Assembly (NCBI GenBank): GCA_903813345.2
Contig: CAIIXF020000012.1
Span: forward strand, 1,841,318 to 1,901,317
DNA length: 60,000 nucleotides
Direction of reading: 5' to 3'
Source of the DNA: Owenia fusiformis
Taxonomy: Eukaryota; Annelida; Polychaeta; Sabellida; Oweniidae
The translations under genes and the position numbers were made by a program. Below, one piece after another: positions 49,101 to 60,000 of this stretch (its first letter is position 1; each line of letters opens with the position of its first letter). Below the pieces are notes generated by a model, which worked only from the letters and a program-made list of their open reading frames with translations, was not told the origin of the DNA and made no database searches.

Positions 49101-52100
49101 AAGAAAATGCAAAGACATGATTTTGTAAAATGTACTTATTGTAATTAACTGTTAAAACATGATATATTATCTTTTTATTCTTTAAATATGGGGTTTAGTA
49201 AAAAATACACTAGTCTGATTCTCACCTGGTACACATTCAAACTCTATTGTATGACATAGCAAGTATTCGCAGCAGGACTTTTTTGATTCCTCGTAATTGA
49301 CCATAGGAAGGCAGACCTGCAAACAAATAATAACGCAGCATTTCATTCTCAAGGGGAGATGGATTGTTTGAAAAGTAACTTTGAGCTGAAGGTATGATTC
49401 GTGAATTCTTAAATTGTATTTCTTTGATATCCTCGAAATTAACAAATATATAGAGGATATCCTATTATTTATGAGCGATATGATTTTTATCCACGAATGG
49501 ATATGATATCTGCACGAGCGAGCGTAGCGAGAGAGTGCAGATATCAATAACCATGAGTGGATTAAAATCATATCACGAGTAAATCATAGGATGTTCTTTT
49601 TATTCCATAGTTAAAGTCATCATCAGAATCGTCGGAAATTAAGTCATTTAATTCGAATTTTCCAAACGATCCGGCGATGTTGACACTTAGCCTCGTTTTG
49701 AGTCTGAAGTAGCAAAAATCCATAAACCATCGCATACGCATCGTATGTCATGGCTAAAAAACCGTATGCTATGGTTAAGTGAAAATTTGTCAAAAATATC
49801 ATATTTTACCACTGATTACAAAAATACCGTTTTTATTTTCACATGTTATCCTATGAATATCATGCTAACTGTGGAATAACATTTGATATGCATTAACATT
49901 AAACTTTCGGGATCTTAATGGAAATCGATTGAAAAAATTCTGATTGGGATAAATTAAAGCCCTGGCTTACCTCTTTGTTTATGCACGTGTCAAAGGCTGA
50001 CTTGGTATAGTCGTGACGACATTCAGAATTATTCATAACGCACGTGAGATTCTGTTGAACTGGATACAATTCAGCGTTTGTCACTTTTATCATTTCACCC
50101 TCTGAGCACTTCGGATCAAAGTAATCCTTGTTCTCGCCCCACCACAGCCACTCTTCATCTCTGCAGAAATGATGTGGTTTGAATGTTACCCCAGTCGGTG
50201 GTAATGCTAGAAAGATATATATCTGTGATTGAGATTCAAAAGGTGTAGAAAAGAAGTAACCATTAACCCTAATGTGTACAGGGGTCGGATGACCCCCCCC
50301 CCCCCATCCGGATTTCTTCGTACTTCTCTGCCGAGAAAAACTATTTTTGATAACCGTTGTTCTTGTAGCTACAGATAAAAGGTCATTTTTGGTGCAAAAA
50401 TCGAGGCGATCGGGGGTAACTTGGCTGAGTTAAAATGGTGGGAACTTGAGATTTTGTTTTCAGAAATTGCTTGAAAATCACAACATCTCTATGGTTTCAT
50501 AGAATAAATATATAATCTGGCTCTTTTTACTTTCTTTTGGATATAGACCATATAGTATAGTATTAACATAGTATATAGTATTGTATTAAAAATGTCCTGA
50601 ACATGTTTGTCAGATGTATGCAAAACAATATTTATAACCATATCTTTAATATATTTATTTTGTAGAAATAATTTTTTGTCTCCGCGGCTATTTTTAGTCA
50701 TTTTCCCATCTTAATATGCATATAAAATTTACAAACTTGAGAATATATATGCATCAAAATATTACACAATTATTTGAAGTATGTAACAAACAAGTGGGTA
50801 AGAGTAAATTGTATTTGAATTTCTGGTTTTTTGAGAGAAAAATTTCTGTCATCTCGGGTGGCTTTATTTATTTTTAAATATTTTTCATCAATCAGTAAAT
50901 ATAAAGCAAAACATGCGATTCTATGTAATATTGTGATCATGTACCAGTAGAAACATATGGCATCTATAATTAGAAATAAAATAAACTATGAAAATATGTC
51001 AATGTTGCAAGTCCTGGCTCAAATACACTTATTTTCAACACACGAGATTGCGTTTTTCGCTAGCCGAGATGCATTAAAAACAAATTTTTCAGCTAATACT
51101 CAACCAATATCCAATATTTTTACAACATAGTATAGCCAGGGGTATGTCCTGGGCCAGGGGTATAAGTAAGGGTGATTTGTCTCCCATCCCCCCATTTTTC
51201 GACATTTCATTTTGTCTTTTCGACCACGGTTTTTTGTCCTAAAAAGGTAGAAAAAACATTATTTGTTGTTTTTGACTGAAAAAAGTAAAAAATACGCAAA
51301 AAAAACTCACCATTATGTTACTTTGACCTATTTTGACCCCATTTGACCTCCTTTTTGAGGTTTTAATCCACCCCCTCAAGAATTTTGAATGGCCTAAAAT
51401 ATGATACCTTACCTGTTACTGTACTTCTTCAAGTTTTGAAACGCCAGGGGAGTATGACCCCCCCTGTTCATTAGTGTTATGAAAAATACGTTGTACACAT
51501 TAGGGTTAAGAGTTAAACGGTTATCTGTCTAATGAATACATCTTTTCCCGGGAATATAACTCAAACTGAGTAGTTCAGTGAGTATGTCGGCTGACACTAT
51601 TATATATGATACACACGTTTTTCACTCTCAGTAGTTTTCGTTACTATAAACGTATGTGTTCTCCGTACAGAATCCGATAGTGTTACCTGTATGTGTCACT
51701 CTTTTGGATAATCGTACGTTTCACTTTTTCAAGGACCTAATAACAATTATTTCCGTAAAACTTTTTACCCAATCGGCCAATTAAACAGGAGAGATGAGAA
51801 AATTCATCCACAGAGGACCATAATTCTACACGTTAACTACAAGTTTAAAAAACGTGCATTTTTACCTCCCTAATAAATATGCAAGCGCAAATGCCAGTGG
51901 GGAAACACCATAAATGATTGCAAATCATAGCATTTAAATCGCTGTTTTAAATTCAAGAACCCCATAACCCACTTTAAGGCCGAAGTCTAACACTTGCACT
52001 TTGAGGAATATGATTGGTTCCTTGAAGTACATGTTGGTTCGGTCATCTTCGACAAACATCTTGGCTATATATCGGCGGATATATTGATGATGTAACGTAC

Positions 52101-52445
52101 CAGCCTCAGCCGCAATGAACAGTAATGCCCAAGCCGTCAATAGCCCGAGGAAAAGCTGAAAGGAAAGACGATAATCCTTTAAATAGTTAACAAAAAAATC
52201 CCAAGTTTAGAAATTGTCTTTCAAATTCTAAACTTATCCAGAATAAAATCTGGATTGTTATATTTTGTACAATAGAGCTATTCTTAATTTAAAAAACATA
52301 TAGCCTGGCGCTAACAAACAAACAACGAAAGTCTCTGCTCTGATAATTAACACTTCCGACTAAAATGTCTTCAAAAAACTCAAATTAGGAAGTATGACAT
52401 AGTAAATATATAAAGACTTACGTTTAGTCTCCATGTTAATTCCAT
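43139..52445 (-). CDS. Secreted SUEL-like/sushi/CTLD/sushi lectin
   Basis: Nine coding exons (5' to 3' on the minus strand): 52422-52445, 52101-52155, 49971-50206, 49226-49316, 47076-47300, 45533-45763, 44871-45008, 44131-44331, 43139-43305 (TAA 43139-43141). They total 1,368 nt, 455 residues, with every phase consistent. Residues 1-26 are a signal peptide (LFLGLLTAWALLFIAAEA). Residues about 41-134 resemble a galactose/rhamnose-binding SUEL lectin domain (CSEGEMIKVTNAELYP ... YLLCHTIEFEC). Residues 135-210 are a sushi/CCP domain (ISYSCKKGF, EPVC). Residues 211-333 are a CTLD (GSKCYEFHDD, KLATI, YKYWIN, KYGYICE) lacking EPN/QPD. Residues 334-400 are a second sushi domain (CDALVTPKNA, RFSCYPGYTG, NPDC). 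Residues 401-455 hold six cysteines with no family I can name. There is no membrane segment, so it is probably an extracellular recognition or immune lectin; the role is inferred. A minus-strand AATAAA lies at 43118-43123. Confidence 0.85.
43860..44070. repeat. Low-complexity 'gccaaaaa/ggccca' segment with a C run (lectin intron)
   Basis: Short phrases aatggcc, aaggccc and gccaaaaatg recur, ending in a C run at 44,056-44,068. The phrases resemble the interior of the fold-back at about 20,040-20,225. It is probably a fragment of the same repeat family. Confidence 0.4.
47486..48064. mobile_element. Fold-back element of about 580 bp in the lectin gene
   Basis: gaggttattt...ggatggaatatgaattt at the left and aaattcatattccat...aataacct at the right are inverted. 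Long inner arms (ggaaaagtatattcataatg; gaacggcaaaaataagaaat and complements) meet around a loop at about 47,750-47,885. It is intronic and non-coding. Confidence 0.85.
49465..49585. repeat. Hairpin 'tatctgcacgagcgagcg' in the lectin gene
   Basis: gatatgatttttatccac and gatatctgcac pair with gtgcagatatc and gtggattaaaatcatatc around gagcgagcgtagcgagag. It is intronic. Confidence 0.75.
50263..51509. mobile_element. Non-autonomous piggyBac-like element in the lectin gene
   Basis: TTAA-ccctaatgtgtaca at 50,263 and tgtacacattaggg-TTAA at 51,509 give a perfect 14-bp TIR between TTAA sites. Ends beginning CCCT at TTAA are typical of piggyBac. The subterminal regions gatgaccccccc and gtatgaccccccc match as direct phrases. 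There is no transposase frame; it is intronic, 1.25 kb. Confidence 0.8.
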
Positions 52446-55008
52446 GCCTTTACTCTAACTCAAATAAACTCTCGAACTCGAAAATTAACAACTTGAATTG
52501 AGCTCGAAAATGAAACGTCCGCTCGTCAGACAACTGAAAAGCTTCTGACCGATTCTACGAAGTTTCTGATCTGTTTCGGCAACCGTGTCACGTGTTATAC
52601 TATAACTCACAACTAACAAAGCAATAATTTTTGAAAACCTGTAATAATAATGAAAAATTGTTATGAGTTAAACAAAATGTTTTGTTTATTGGGAATGCTC
52701 TAATGCTGTGAAGATTTCATTAAAATAATTGCGAATTGAAACGTTATCCAAAAGGAGAGTGGTAACTTTATGTTCCGACCGGCTACGAAGATATGTTTAG
52801 TTACAATTTGTTTACTATTTGTAACTTGTATGTACAATGAACACATACTCCCAGTTGTTTGAAGCTGGATAATTTAAATGTATTTTAACATTATTATTAA
52901 CGAAATGCATACGTGTGCTATGCAACGTGACTAGCACATTAATAAACATTTCAGACACATAAATTACATAACGATAATGCATCTAATAGTATATTCGACG
53001 TTTAGAATAAAATTTGCAAAATGTATACTAAAACCGTTCTTATCGCAGTCAATTTTTTATAAAAACATGATAACGTCAATTCTATTCGAGTAAAGGAGAG
53101 GGTAATTTTTCTAAAATTCAAATGCGTATGTTATCATTCAAAATACCGCTATCCTCTGTGAATTTTGATTTCATTAATATTCATCCTCCTAAACAGTTGC
53201 GATGATGTGATGCATATTTACAAGCTACAGCGTCTGACATTACATCACGAGAGGTCGACCTACCATGGACTTCCAAAAGAATGCCCATGGACTTCCAATA
53301 TAATGCCCATGGATTTCCAATAGAATGCCCATGGACCTACATGACACTTTGACTGTTTTAAATGCACGTAAAGCAAACCTAAATGACAAAAGCGAAATAG
53401 TATTTATTTATGAATAATTGCTTTCTCTATGTAGATAACACCTCCCATTAAAAATCATTTTCTGAAATTTTGTCCCAACTCTTGCAAGCTGATCTTAATT
53501 AATTCTTCGTCACTATTGTCTATACACTCGTGATGAGTTTCAAAGGCTCAAAGAGGGCCGATCAAATATTTAAGAAATCCAGAACCGATCCTCTGAATAG
53601 CACTAACCTACAGCTTGGTGATAAGCATACCCAAGGTTGAATTTCATTAGTCTACCCGGGGCATTGACCAGAAAATGAAAGAGTAAACATCTTACAGCAT
53701 GCATTATAACTTGAGTGACTCGTGGATTAATTACTGATACAGTGCTCAAAATTGTTGTAAAGTCCCCATGTAAAGTTTGAAAATATATATCATTCATTTA
53801 CTATTTGTCATGACTTTAAAACTTATTTTAGAGATTTTTGAAAATTTTATTTATGAGCATTTCATTTCTCAAATATTCAAATTTCCTGCCATTTTCCAAA
53901 GAAAGTTGACATTTTTTATTCATCAAATATTTCTTCATACATTTCAAAAAGGATTATATTGATAACACCAATGCAAATATTGAACAAAGGACACAATATT
54001 TCAATAATAAAACGCCAAATTTAATGGGCCACTTCAATGTTTTAGCAGATCAAAAATATTTTGCAACATTAGTGATGTCATTATGACCCACTCGGGTGGC
54101 AAAAACTTTTTGAAAATAGTTTAAATTTTTTTCTTTGCAAATCCTTTTTAAATATGCTAAACTTCAATGATAAACCAAATGTCTTTTTGTTTTGTTTTTT
54201 TATTAAAATTATTTTATAATAAACCAATTTTGATTGTCTAACCAGGTTAAAAAGAAGAATATATTATGTTTTAGATATCATTGTACCATTTGGTTTCTAT
54301 GAGAACTAAAATTTTGAAGTGCATTTCTCTGAACTATTTCATTTCAAGTTCATTTCTCGCTTATTTGTGAACCGATGTTCTTAATGTTTGCGCAAAAAAC
54401 ATGCGAGGATGATTGCTATGCATTGGTATGAATCGTGGGTTACTAAAAAAATACGTGTGATTTCTAAAAGTTAGCTTAAAATAAATCCACTTCAAAATCC
54501 ACTTTTTGAAATAAAAAAAAAGCTTCACATATCACACTTGGACAACATTGGGTAAGACTACAATATAAGCCAATGTGGTTTAAACTTAATAGGGGACTTT
54601 GAACAGGCAAGATCTTATTGATCTACGAAATGTCACATTGCTGCTTTTATTTTTAAGCTCTCAAAATGTTCCATGCATCGTATGTCAATGATATTTTTCA
54701 AAATTACAATATGTACCTTTAGTTATATTGACATATGGTACAGTCTCCATATTGATGTACGCAATATAAGCAAAATTTCGAACTTTAAAGCATATGAAAA
54801 AGCTTTTTAAATCAAAACCAAAGATCGGTACCAACTGAAAAATCCTCAACTTAGTTGGGAGCCTTGAAATTCCAGTAAATCAACTGAGAGCAAATCTCAG
54901 ACAGCTAAACATGTTCTCCATCACTGTTACCTTAATGAAATATTTAAAGAATATATTAAATTGCTATTTTTTATAATTGCAGTTGATCCAATTAAGAAAT
55001 ATAGACCA
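52446..55008. other. Gene-free stretch upstream of the lectin gene
   Basis: Presumed promoter region of the minus-strand lectin next to 52,446. The only clear structure is a three-unit 25-bp minisatellite (gcccatggacttccaata) at 53,262-53,340. No exon is recognised. Confidence 0.5.
53262..53340. repeat. Three-unit 25-bp minisatellite
   Basis: Units of the form cccatggacttccaatagaatg recur at about 53,264, 53,284 and 53,309, ending at ccatggacctac. Confidence 0.8.
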
Positions 55009-55145
55009 AGGAGCAGGGGTAATATTGTCGAATACACACCGCAGGGCTAGGCACAAACGTTTTTTAATCCCGAACAACCCCTTAGGGCTAGCCTTTTGTT
55101 CCTAGTCCTAAGGGGTGTATTCGACGATATTTCACCTGCTCTGAG
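55009..55145. repeat. Palindrome of about 135 bp
   Basis: gagcaggggtaatattgtcg pairs with cgacgatatttcacctgctc, and cgaatacacacc with ggggtgtattcg. The inner blocks ccttagggctag and ctagtcctaagg also pair. It is a small fold-back element. Confidence 0.8.
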
Positions 55146-55611
55146 GTATATACCGATTCGAACATGAAAACTCACCAAAATGTTTATAATATTCATTATG
55201 GCCCGCTATTACTACGGCCCGCCGTTATGACGTCACACATTACACGTATTACCAGGGGTATTGTTCACTTTGTTTACAGTTCATAGAAGGCGTAAATACA
55301 GTCATGTTCAAATAAACCTTACACCTAACCAACAAGGTAAGAACGACTTTTTACTTAATAGTTAAAAAAAAATCATGACACAAACTCAAATAACCAAATC
55401 TCTCATTTAACTACAAACATCTCTAAAAGTATTGAAAAGATCGCCCTTGCCTAGCCCTGTATCCATCCTAAAGTTACCACTCAATAGTTCTGCCACATAA
55501 GGTTTTGGTTAAACTTCATTCAATTTTAAATTCATGATATTATGTACTTCTTTTAACCTACTGCAAACAATTTTGAAGCTACAAACCTGGGCGTATATAA
55601 ACGGTAACTGG

Positions 55612-55770
55612 TCAAGTCAACCCAAAGTCAAGTCAACCCTTTGTCAAGTCGACCCCAAGTCAAGTCAACCCTTAGTCAAGTCGACCCCAAGTCATCTCAA
55701 CCCTTAGTCAACTCGACCCCAAGTAATCTCAACCCTTGGTCAACTCAACCCTTAGTCAACTCGACCCAAC
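55612..55770. repeat. Minisatellite of 15-bp 'caagtcaaccc' units (left arm)
   Basis: About ten units alternate caagtcaacccttag, caagtcgaccccaag and tcaactcgaccc. The same units recur in reverse orientation at 56,520-56,665. Confidence 0.85.
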
Positions 55771-56139
55771 CATATCTAAATATCTACAGTACATGTATAA
55801 AACAATTAGATGTACATGCCTTTTACTATGATATTGATGAATTTTGAAAGAATTAGGGAGAAATAAGAAAGATATGAATGAAATGTTAAGTTGTTTTTCA
55901 AATTTATAGGTTGTAAAAAAGTAAGGTGAATTAATTCTAAAATATTAAATTATATTGGTTTTATCTAGAGAAGTTTTAATTTTCTTTAATTAAAAAGTAA
56001 AACATTTTTATCTCTCTGAAATTAAAAATTACAATTGTAAAGACAATTATTCTATACACTTTTATGTGACATCGGAATTGTTGCTGAAAACATAATATCA
56101 AATACTATGCATGCAATAAAAATTTCAACAATATAGTAT

Positions 56140-56490
56140 TCTCTTTTCATTATCCTACTCATAAGTTTGATTGTTTTGTTTGTTTGTTAATTCTTTATTT
56201 CCTCCATAAATATGAAGAGTAAAACAAATATAAATGATTTACTTTATACTTTATACATAACATTTAACGTAACAGACTTTATGATCCAGTTCAAATTTCA
56301 TCTGATCTATATGTGACAGAAATGTTTACTTTATAAAGTTAGATTTTAAATCAAAACTGCACAAACAATGGGTTTTATGTTTTTCATTATCCTACTCATA
56401 TGTCATAAACAATCAGATTGAGATGTTATGATCCTGACCAAATCTTCCTTCTGATCTATTTTTAACAGAAATGTTTATTTTTTGAAGTAA
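56140..56490. repeat. Diverged direct duplication between the inverted minisatellites
   Basis: cattatcctactcata...tctgatctat...acagaaatgttta...agattttaa occurs at about 56,148-56,350 and again at about 56,384-56,500. Confidence 0.6.
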
Positions 56491-56519
56491 GATTTTAACC
56501 TTAAAAAACAAGAAAAATC

Positions 56520-56665
56520 TTTGGGGTCGAGATGACTAAGGGTTGAGTTGACCAAGGGTTGAGTTGACTTGGGGTCGACTTGACTAAAGATTGACTTGAC
56601 TTGTGGTCGAGTTGACTAAGGGTTGACTTGACTTGGGTTTAGTTGACTTGGGCTTGAGTTGACCA
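56520..56665. repeat. Minisatellite of 15-bp units, inverted copy (right arm)
   Basis: Units ggggtcgacttgact and agggttgagttgacc are reverse complements of the array at 55,612-55,770. The two arrays are about 750 bp apart. Confidence 0.85.
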
Positions 56666-57617
56666 GGAAGCATATTAACTATACATTGTAATAATTTCTC
56701 ACCAAAATAGTGTTTCCCCCCTAGTAAATGTATTAATCTGAATTCCAATCTAACATGGATCAGAACCTCAGCAAATATAGTTTTGATATAACAATTTAAG
56801 AGCAAAGTAAACACAGACAATAAATTAGTTTTCAAAAATTCTATTTCGAAAGTCCCAAAACATTTTAACTTGCAAGTTGTTTTTTACATGTTTGACCTAA
56901 ATGATCATTAGTATATTGGTTTATATATTGGATTTACTTATTCGAAATGTTATAAATAAAAGTGCTTTCATCAAAATTAATGTAATCGGGAATTGTTCAA
57001 AGCTGATATATAATGATTATAATTAGGTTATATATGTTATACCATACCATCACCCTTTAGTATCAATTTGCAGTAAAAGTGGTCCTTAAAATGGGTAACT
57101 TTGCACCATTACAGAAAGGTAGGGATAAGATGGGGAATTCAATGAATGTATACATATATATATTATATGCTATAATAGAAATTATGACAATTTCGGATTC
57201 TGATGTCACACTTGAACACTGAAAACATATTTTGCATATTAAAAATGCGGAAATTATGCATCTTTTGATTTAGAAATGTATACATTTATCCATGAATGTA
57301 GATAAACACATTCGTCCACTGCATTAGATTCACTTTCTAAGATCTGAAGTTTCCCATGTTAAGCCACTATATGCAAATTGGTAATGGCTGTTGTAGCCAA
57401 ATGTATATGTTTAATAAATATACTGTTGTTAGGTAAACTCTTAGTTGAAATGTCTATAATCATAATCTGATAGTATGTTGTGTTGGATATCATAATAAGA
57501 TGGAAAGCGTTCACTTCAGAGTCGATTTATATATCTTCTTGTCAAAGTCTCGAAGTTGAAAACTATTCGAACAAATCATCGCATGATTGCAGATAGAAGA
57601 CTACGAGTGTTTGTGCA
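56666..57617. other. Intergenic DNA 3' of the EF-hand gene
   Basis: Contains the presumed minus-strand 3' UTR of the gene at 57,618. No other gene or clear repeat is seen. A minus-strand ATTAAA at about 57,411 may be its polyadenylation signal. Confidence 0.4.
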
Positions 57618-58214
57618 CTAGCCTACCAGAGTCCCGAACAACAGCTCTCCTACACCTCCTTTGCATGGGTTTAGCCAGAAATCAAGGAACGCACTAGCGA
57701 ATTCTTCACGGCTGATGGTGCCATTGCCATCAACGTCGATCGAATCGAACGCGGTTTTTGCTTGTCGTGGATCTGCACCGATCAGGTTAAGAAAATCTTC
57801 ATATTCATCGTAGGAGATGGTACCGTTCTCATCAAAGTCGATGACATCAAAATAGAACGCAGCGGTATTACTGCAGAGCGATATTGCTGCCACTTTTTCT
57901 GATTCTGGTAGACCGATTGCAAGTGATCGAAAAACGTTGGCCGTAAATTCGTCAACACTCACTTTGCGCTCGTTACCTTTAATCGGTCCAAGCGAAACAA
58001 ACTCACACCACATTACGTCGACGTAATTTTTTCGGATAGCTTCTAGCCTCGATTGTGACGGCTCCTTTCCTCTCTTCTTGATATATGTAGTCATCCTTGC
58101 AACGATGTCTTCATAATCTTTACGTGTTAGAACACCGTCATTATCTCTGTCACAGACAGTATGGAATGTTTTCATTTTTTTCTCCCAAATATCAGATGCC
58201 GTGTTCGATGCCAT
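57618..58214 (-). CDS. Sarcoplasmic calcium-binding protein-like EF-hand protein
   Basis: Uninterrupted frame of 198 residues, the usual size of invertebrate sarcoplasmic calcium-binding proteins (SCPs), which buffer cytosolic Ca2+ (and Mg2+) in muscle and neurons. Three EF-hand loops look competent: residues 22-33 (DRDNDGVLTRKD, with Asp at position 12), 126-137 (DFDENGTISYDE) and 160-171 (DVDGNGTISREE). The second site, about 74-89, is degenerate with an insertion, as is common in SCPs. No signal peptide or membrane segment is present. On the minus strand, tctag precedes the ATG by about 28 bases and may be a 3' splice site, so a 5' UTR intron is likely. Calexcitin-like proteins are the main alternative. 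Confidence 0.88.
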   Translation of the reverse strand: MASNTASDIWEKKMKTFHTVCDRDNDGVLTRKDYEDIVARMTTYIKKRGKEPSQSRLEAIRKNYVDVMWCEFVSLGPIKGNERKVSVDEFTANVFRSLAIGLPESEKVAAISLCSNTAAFYFDVIDFDENGTISYDEYEDFLNLIGADPRQAKTAFDSIDVDGNGTISREEFASAFLDFWLNPCKGGVGELLFGTLVG

Positions 58215-58829
58215 TTCTGTTGCTTTCCCAACTTCCTTTTGCTAGAATCGTTCGAATGTCGATATTGTAAATATGCATAGATATATATCCATTTGTTAAA
58301 GTCGTATCAATGTTGATATGGTAAAATGCATAAATACATATTTACATATAAAAAACGAAACAAGTAGTTATCTCGTAGAATCACAAAACTAGTGATGACT
58401 ACATCAATTTCATTCAATGTACCATAAGGCCACGTCTCTCCTCTTTGCAATGATATGTCATTCATTCACATAATGGTTGGGTGAGAAATCCTTCCATTTG
58501 CACAGTGGGTCAAAATCGGCTCTGGACCAAGTTTTAGATATTGTAAAAATCAGTGCAAGGGCTAAGTGCCAATGGAAGTCCACCTCTCTTGAATTTTTGT
58601 GACTTTTTCTTTTGGAGCTATCTCAGGAGCATCTGTGCTCACAATTCCTCCACCTGATATTGCAAAACATCGAGAAAGAATTGCCAATGGGCTGCTTTTC
58701 TCTGCTGTAACCCAAAGATGACTCATAGTCCAGTTGCCAAATAGGAAAATCACCCCAAAGGTCGTTTTGTGGTAGAAAGTTTTTGCATTTTTGGATACCT
58801 TATTCTGTCTGCATAAAATATTAGGAAAA
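58215..58829. other. 5' flank of the EF-hand gene
   Basis: Presumed promoter or 5' UTR intron of the minus-strand EF-hand gene. A 90-codon minus-strand frame at 58,562-58,834 shows no recognisable domain. Confidence 0.4.
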
Positions 58830-59700
58830 TGCAAAATTGTGCAAGTTGAGCATTTTTTATAAAATTATATTGAAATTATGTAATCATTTCAGAGGTGGGC
58901 GTGGCACTCTACTTAACTTTTTCACCTTTTTAGCTGAGCTTCCTAATATTTTTGTAACTATTCCTAAGATATGACCCAGGTATTCTATGTTTAACAACTG
59001 AACAAATATTAGCAAGTTGCAAAATACTGCAGGTTTTTATTTTTCATAATTAGGCATTAAAATTATGTAATGATTTTAGGAGACGGCGTGGCACTTTACT
59101 TCAAAAACCACATATGAAGGTTGTTTCTGCACAAGAACCAAGTTTTTTATTTAAGTATTATTATGCTAGTATGTTCTTTAATTACATAATTAATGATGTA
59201 ACAATCTAAGATGGGTGTGTCAATTTAGCCAACATATACCAGGGGCATGGTGCTTTACTTAACAAACCACAATATAAAGGTTGTTTCTGCACACAAATCA
59301 ACTGATGTATTGAAATTAGGATGTCAGTTATAAATTCAGCTACAGCTATAAATGGTTCATGTGCAAAACGTTAATTCATTACACCATTCATGACGTTACA
59401 GCCTGAGGTGGATGGTTCAATTTTGTCGCTGTTTTCACTTTTTAGCAGAGTTTCTTCATATTTTGTGACTGCTAAAGTATGACCCAAATAGATATCTTCA
59501 TCAATTAAAAAGGTATTACCAAGGTTTCAAAATACTGCAGGTTGAGTATTCTTCATAAGTTGGCATTGGAATTATGTAATCATTATAGATTGGGGTGTGG
59601 CACTCTCTCCACTTAAAAACACCATATAAAGGTTTTCTTTGCACATGAAATGACTGATATTTTAAAATATAAGCATGCTAGGTATAACTACAGATATTTA
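58830..59700. repeat. Diverged tandem repeat at the right edge
   Basis: The phrases aaaatactgcaggtt, attatgtaatcattt/attatag and ggcgtggcact(c/t)tact recur near 58,870-58,910, 59,022-59,100, 59,248-59,285 and 59,530-59,615. Longer matches (agctgagcttcc... and agcagagtttctt..., then tatgaccca) suggest a unit of about 500 bp with internal partial copies. Borders are unclear. Confidence 0.65.
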
Positions 59701-60000
59701 TAAATTATTTGATGTGCAAAATAATAATTAGTTACATCATAAGTTACATCATTTTATATAAAATTGTGGTTTATAATGCTATATCACCCGTTTGATTACC
59801 TAAATGCAGATTAAGATGATAATAGCCCCAGGTGCTGTATAAATCAGTACCATGCTACAAACATGTTTTCTGACCAAACCACTGACATGCTCAGAAACAA
59901 GGCTTTGATATCATCTGACAGGGAGGTTCATTCCATAGTATGGTGGCCACAATACAAAGTTAGCAAGGGATAAGGGGCTTACTACATCGCTGTATATCAA
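59701..60000. other. Gene-free right edge
   Basis: No coding exon or repeat is recognisable. Confidence 0.4.

Noticed and set aside
57618-58214. Processed retrogene reading of the EF-hand gene, based on the lack of introns
   Set aside because: The frame is intact with canonical Ca loops, a possible 5' UTR splice site is present and no poly-A tail is seen. It is treated as a working gene.

Overview
The window is eukaryotic nuclear DNA from an invertebrate animal. It is AT-rich, its genes have many small GT-AG exons, and its introns are packed with MITE-like inverted-repeat elements, minisatellites and a tRNA-derived SINE. C-type lectin-like, sushi and rhamnose-lectin-like domains, a sarcoplasmic calcium-binding protein, and TIR elements carrying (GACG/GACA)n tracts suggest a lophotrochozoan, most likely a bivalve mollusc. 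That assignment is inference. No prokaryotic, organellar or viral gene was recognised.

Positions 1-18,060, + strand: two tandem paralogues, A and B. B is complete in 14 exons and encodes a signal peptide, a C-type lectin-like domain (CTLD) and about 660 residues of a conserved region I cannot assign to a family. A is cut by the window edge and shows only that region. All 11 shared exons have identical lengths and phases. Each paralogue is followed by a diverged array of the same 'aagatctctaatgaaac' satellite, so the duplication unit included the 3' flank.

18,060-30,500: no gene recognised. The stretch is a mosaic of repeats: a nested fold-back element with a 'cgcgggac' motif (19.1-21.4 kb), a second fold-back (21.7-22.6 kb), a 39-bp minisatellite, a TIR element holding 338-bp units, a pogo-like MITE, and a 420-bp tandem repeat that ends just before the next gene.

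30,538-40,548, + strand: a two-domain, 12-transmembrane cation channel of the two-pore channel (TPC) type. It has about 21 exons and a degenerate EF-hand-like linker. Both selectivity filters and the second voltage sensor depart strongly from the TPC consensus. An 83-bp minisatellite has amplified the end of its last coding exon, including the stop codon.

43,139-52,445, - strand: a complete nine-exon secreted lectin of 455 residues. Its order is signal peptide, SUEL-like lectin domain, sushi, CTLD, sushi, six-cysteine tail. 57,618-58,214, - strand: an uninterrupted 198-residue EF-hand protein of the sarcoplasmic calcium-binding type. The rest is intergenic DNA with palindromes and tandem repeats.

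Exon borders were placed by hand from splice motifs, reading frame, phase agreement and, for A and B, paralogue comparison. There is no transcript evidence.
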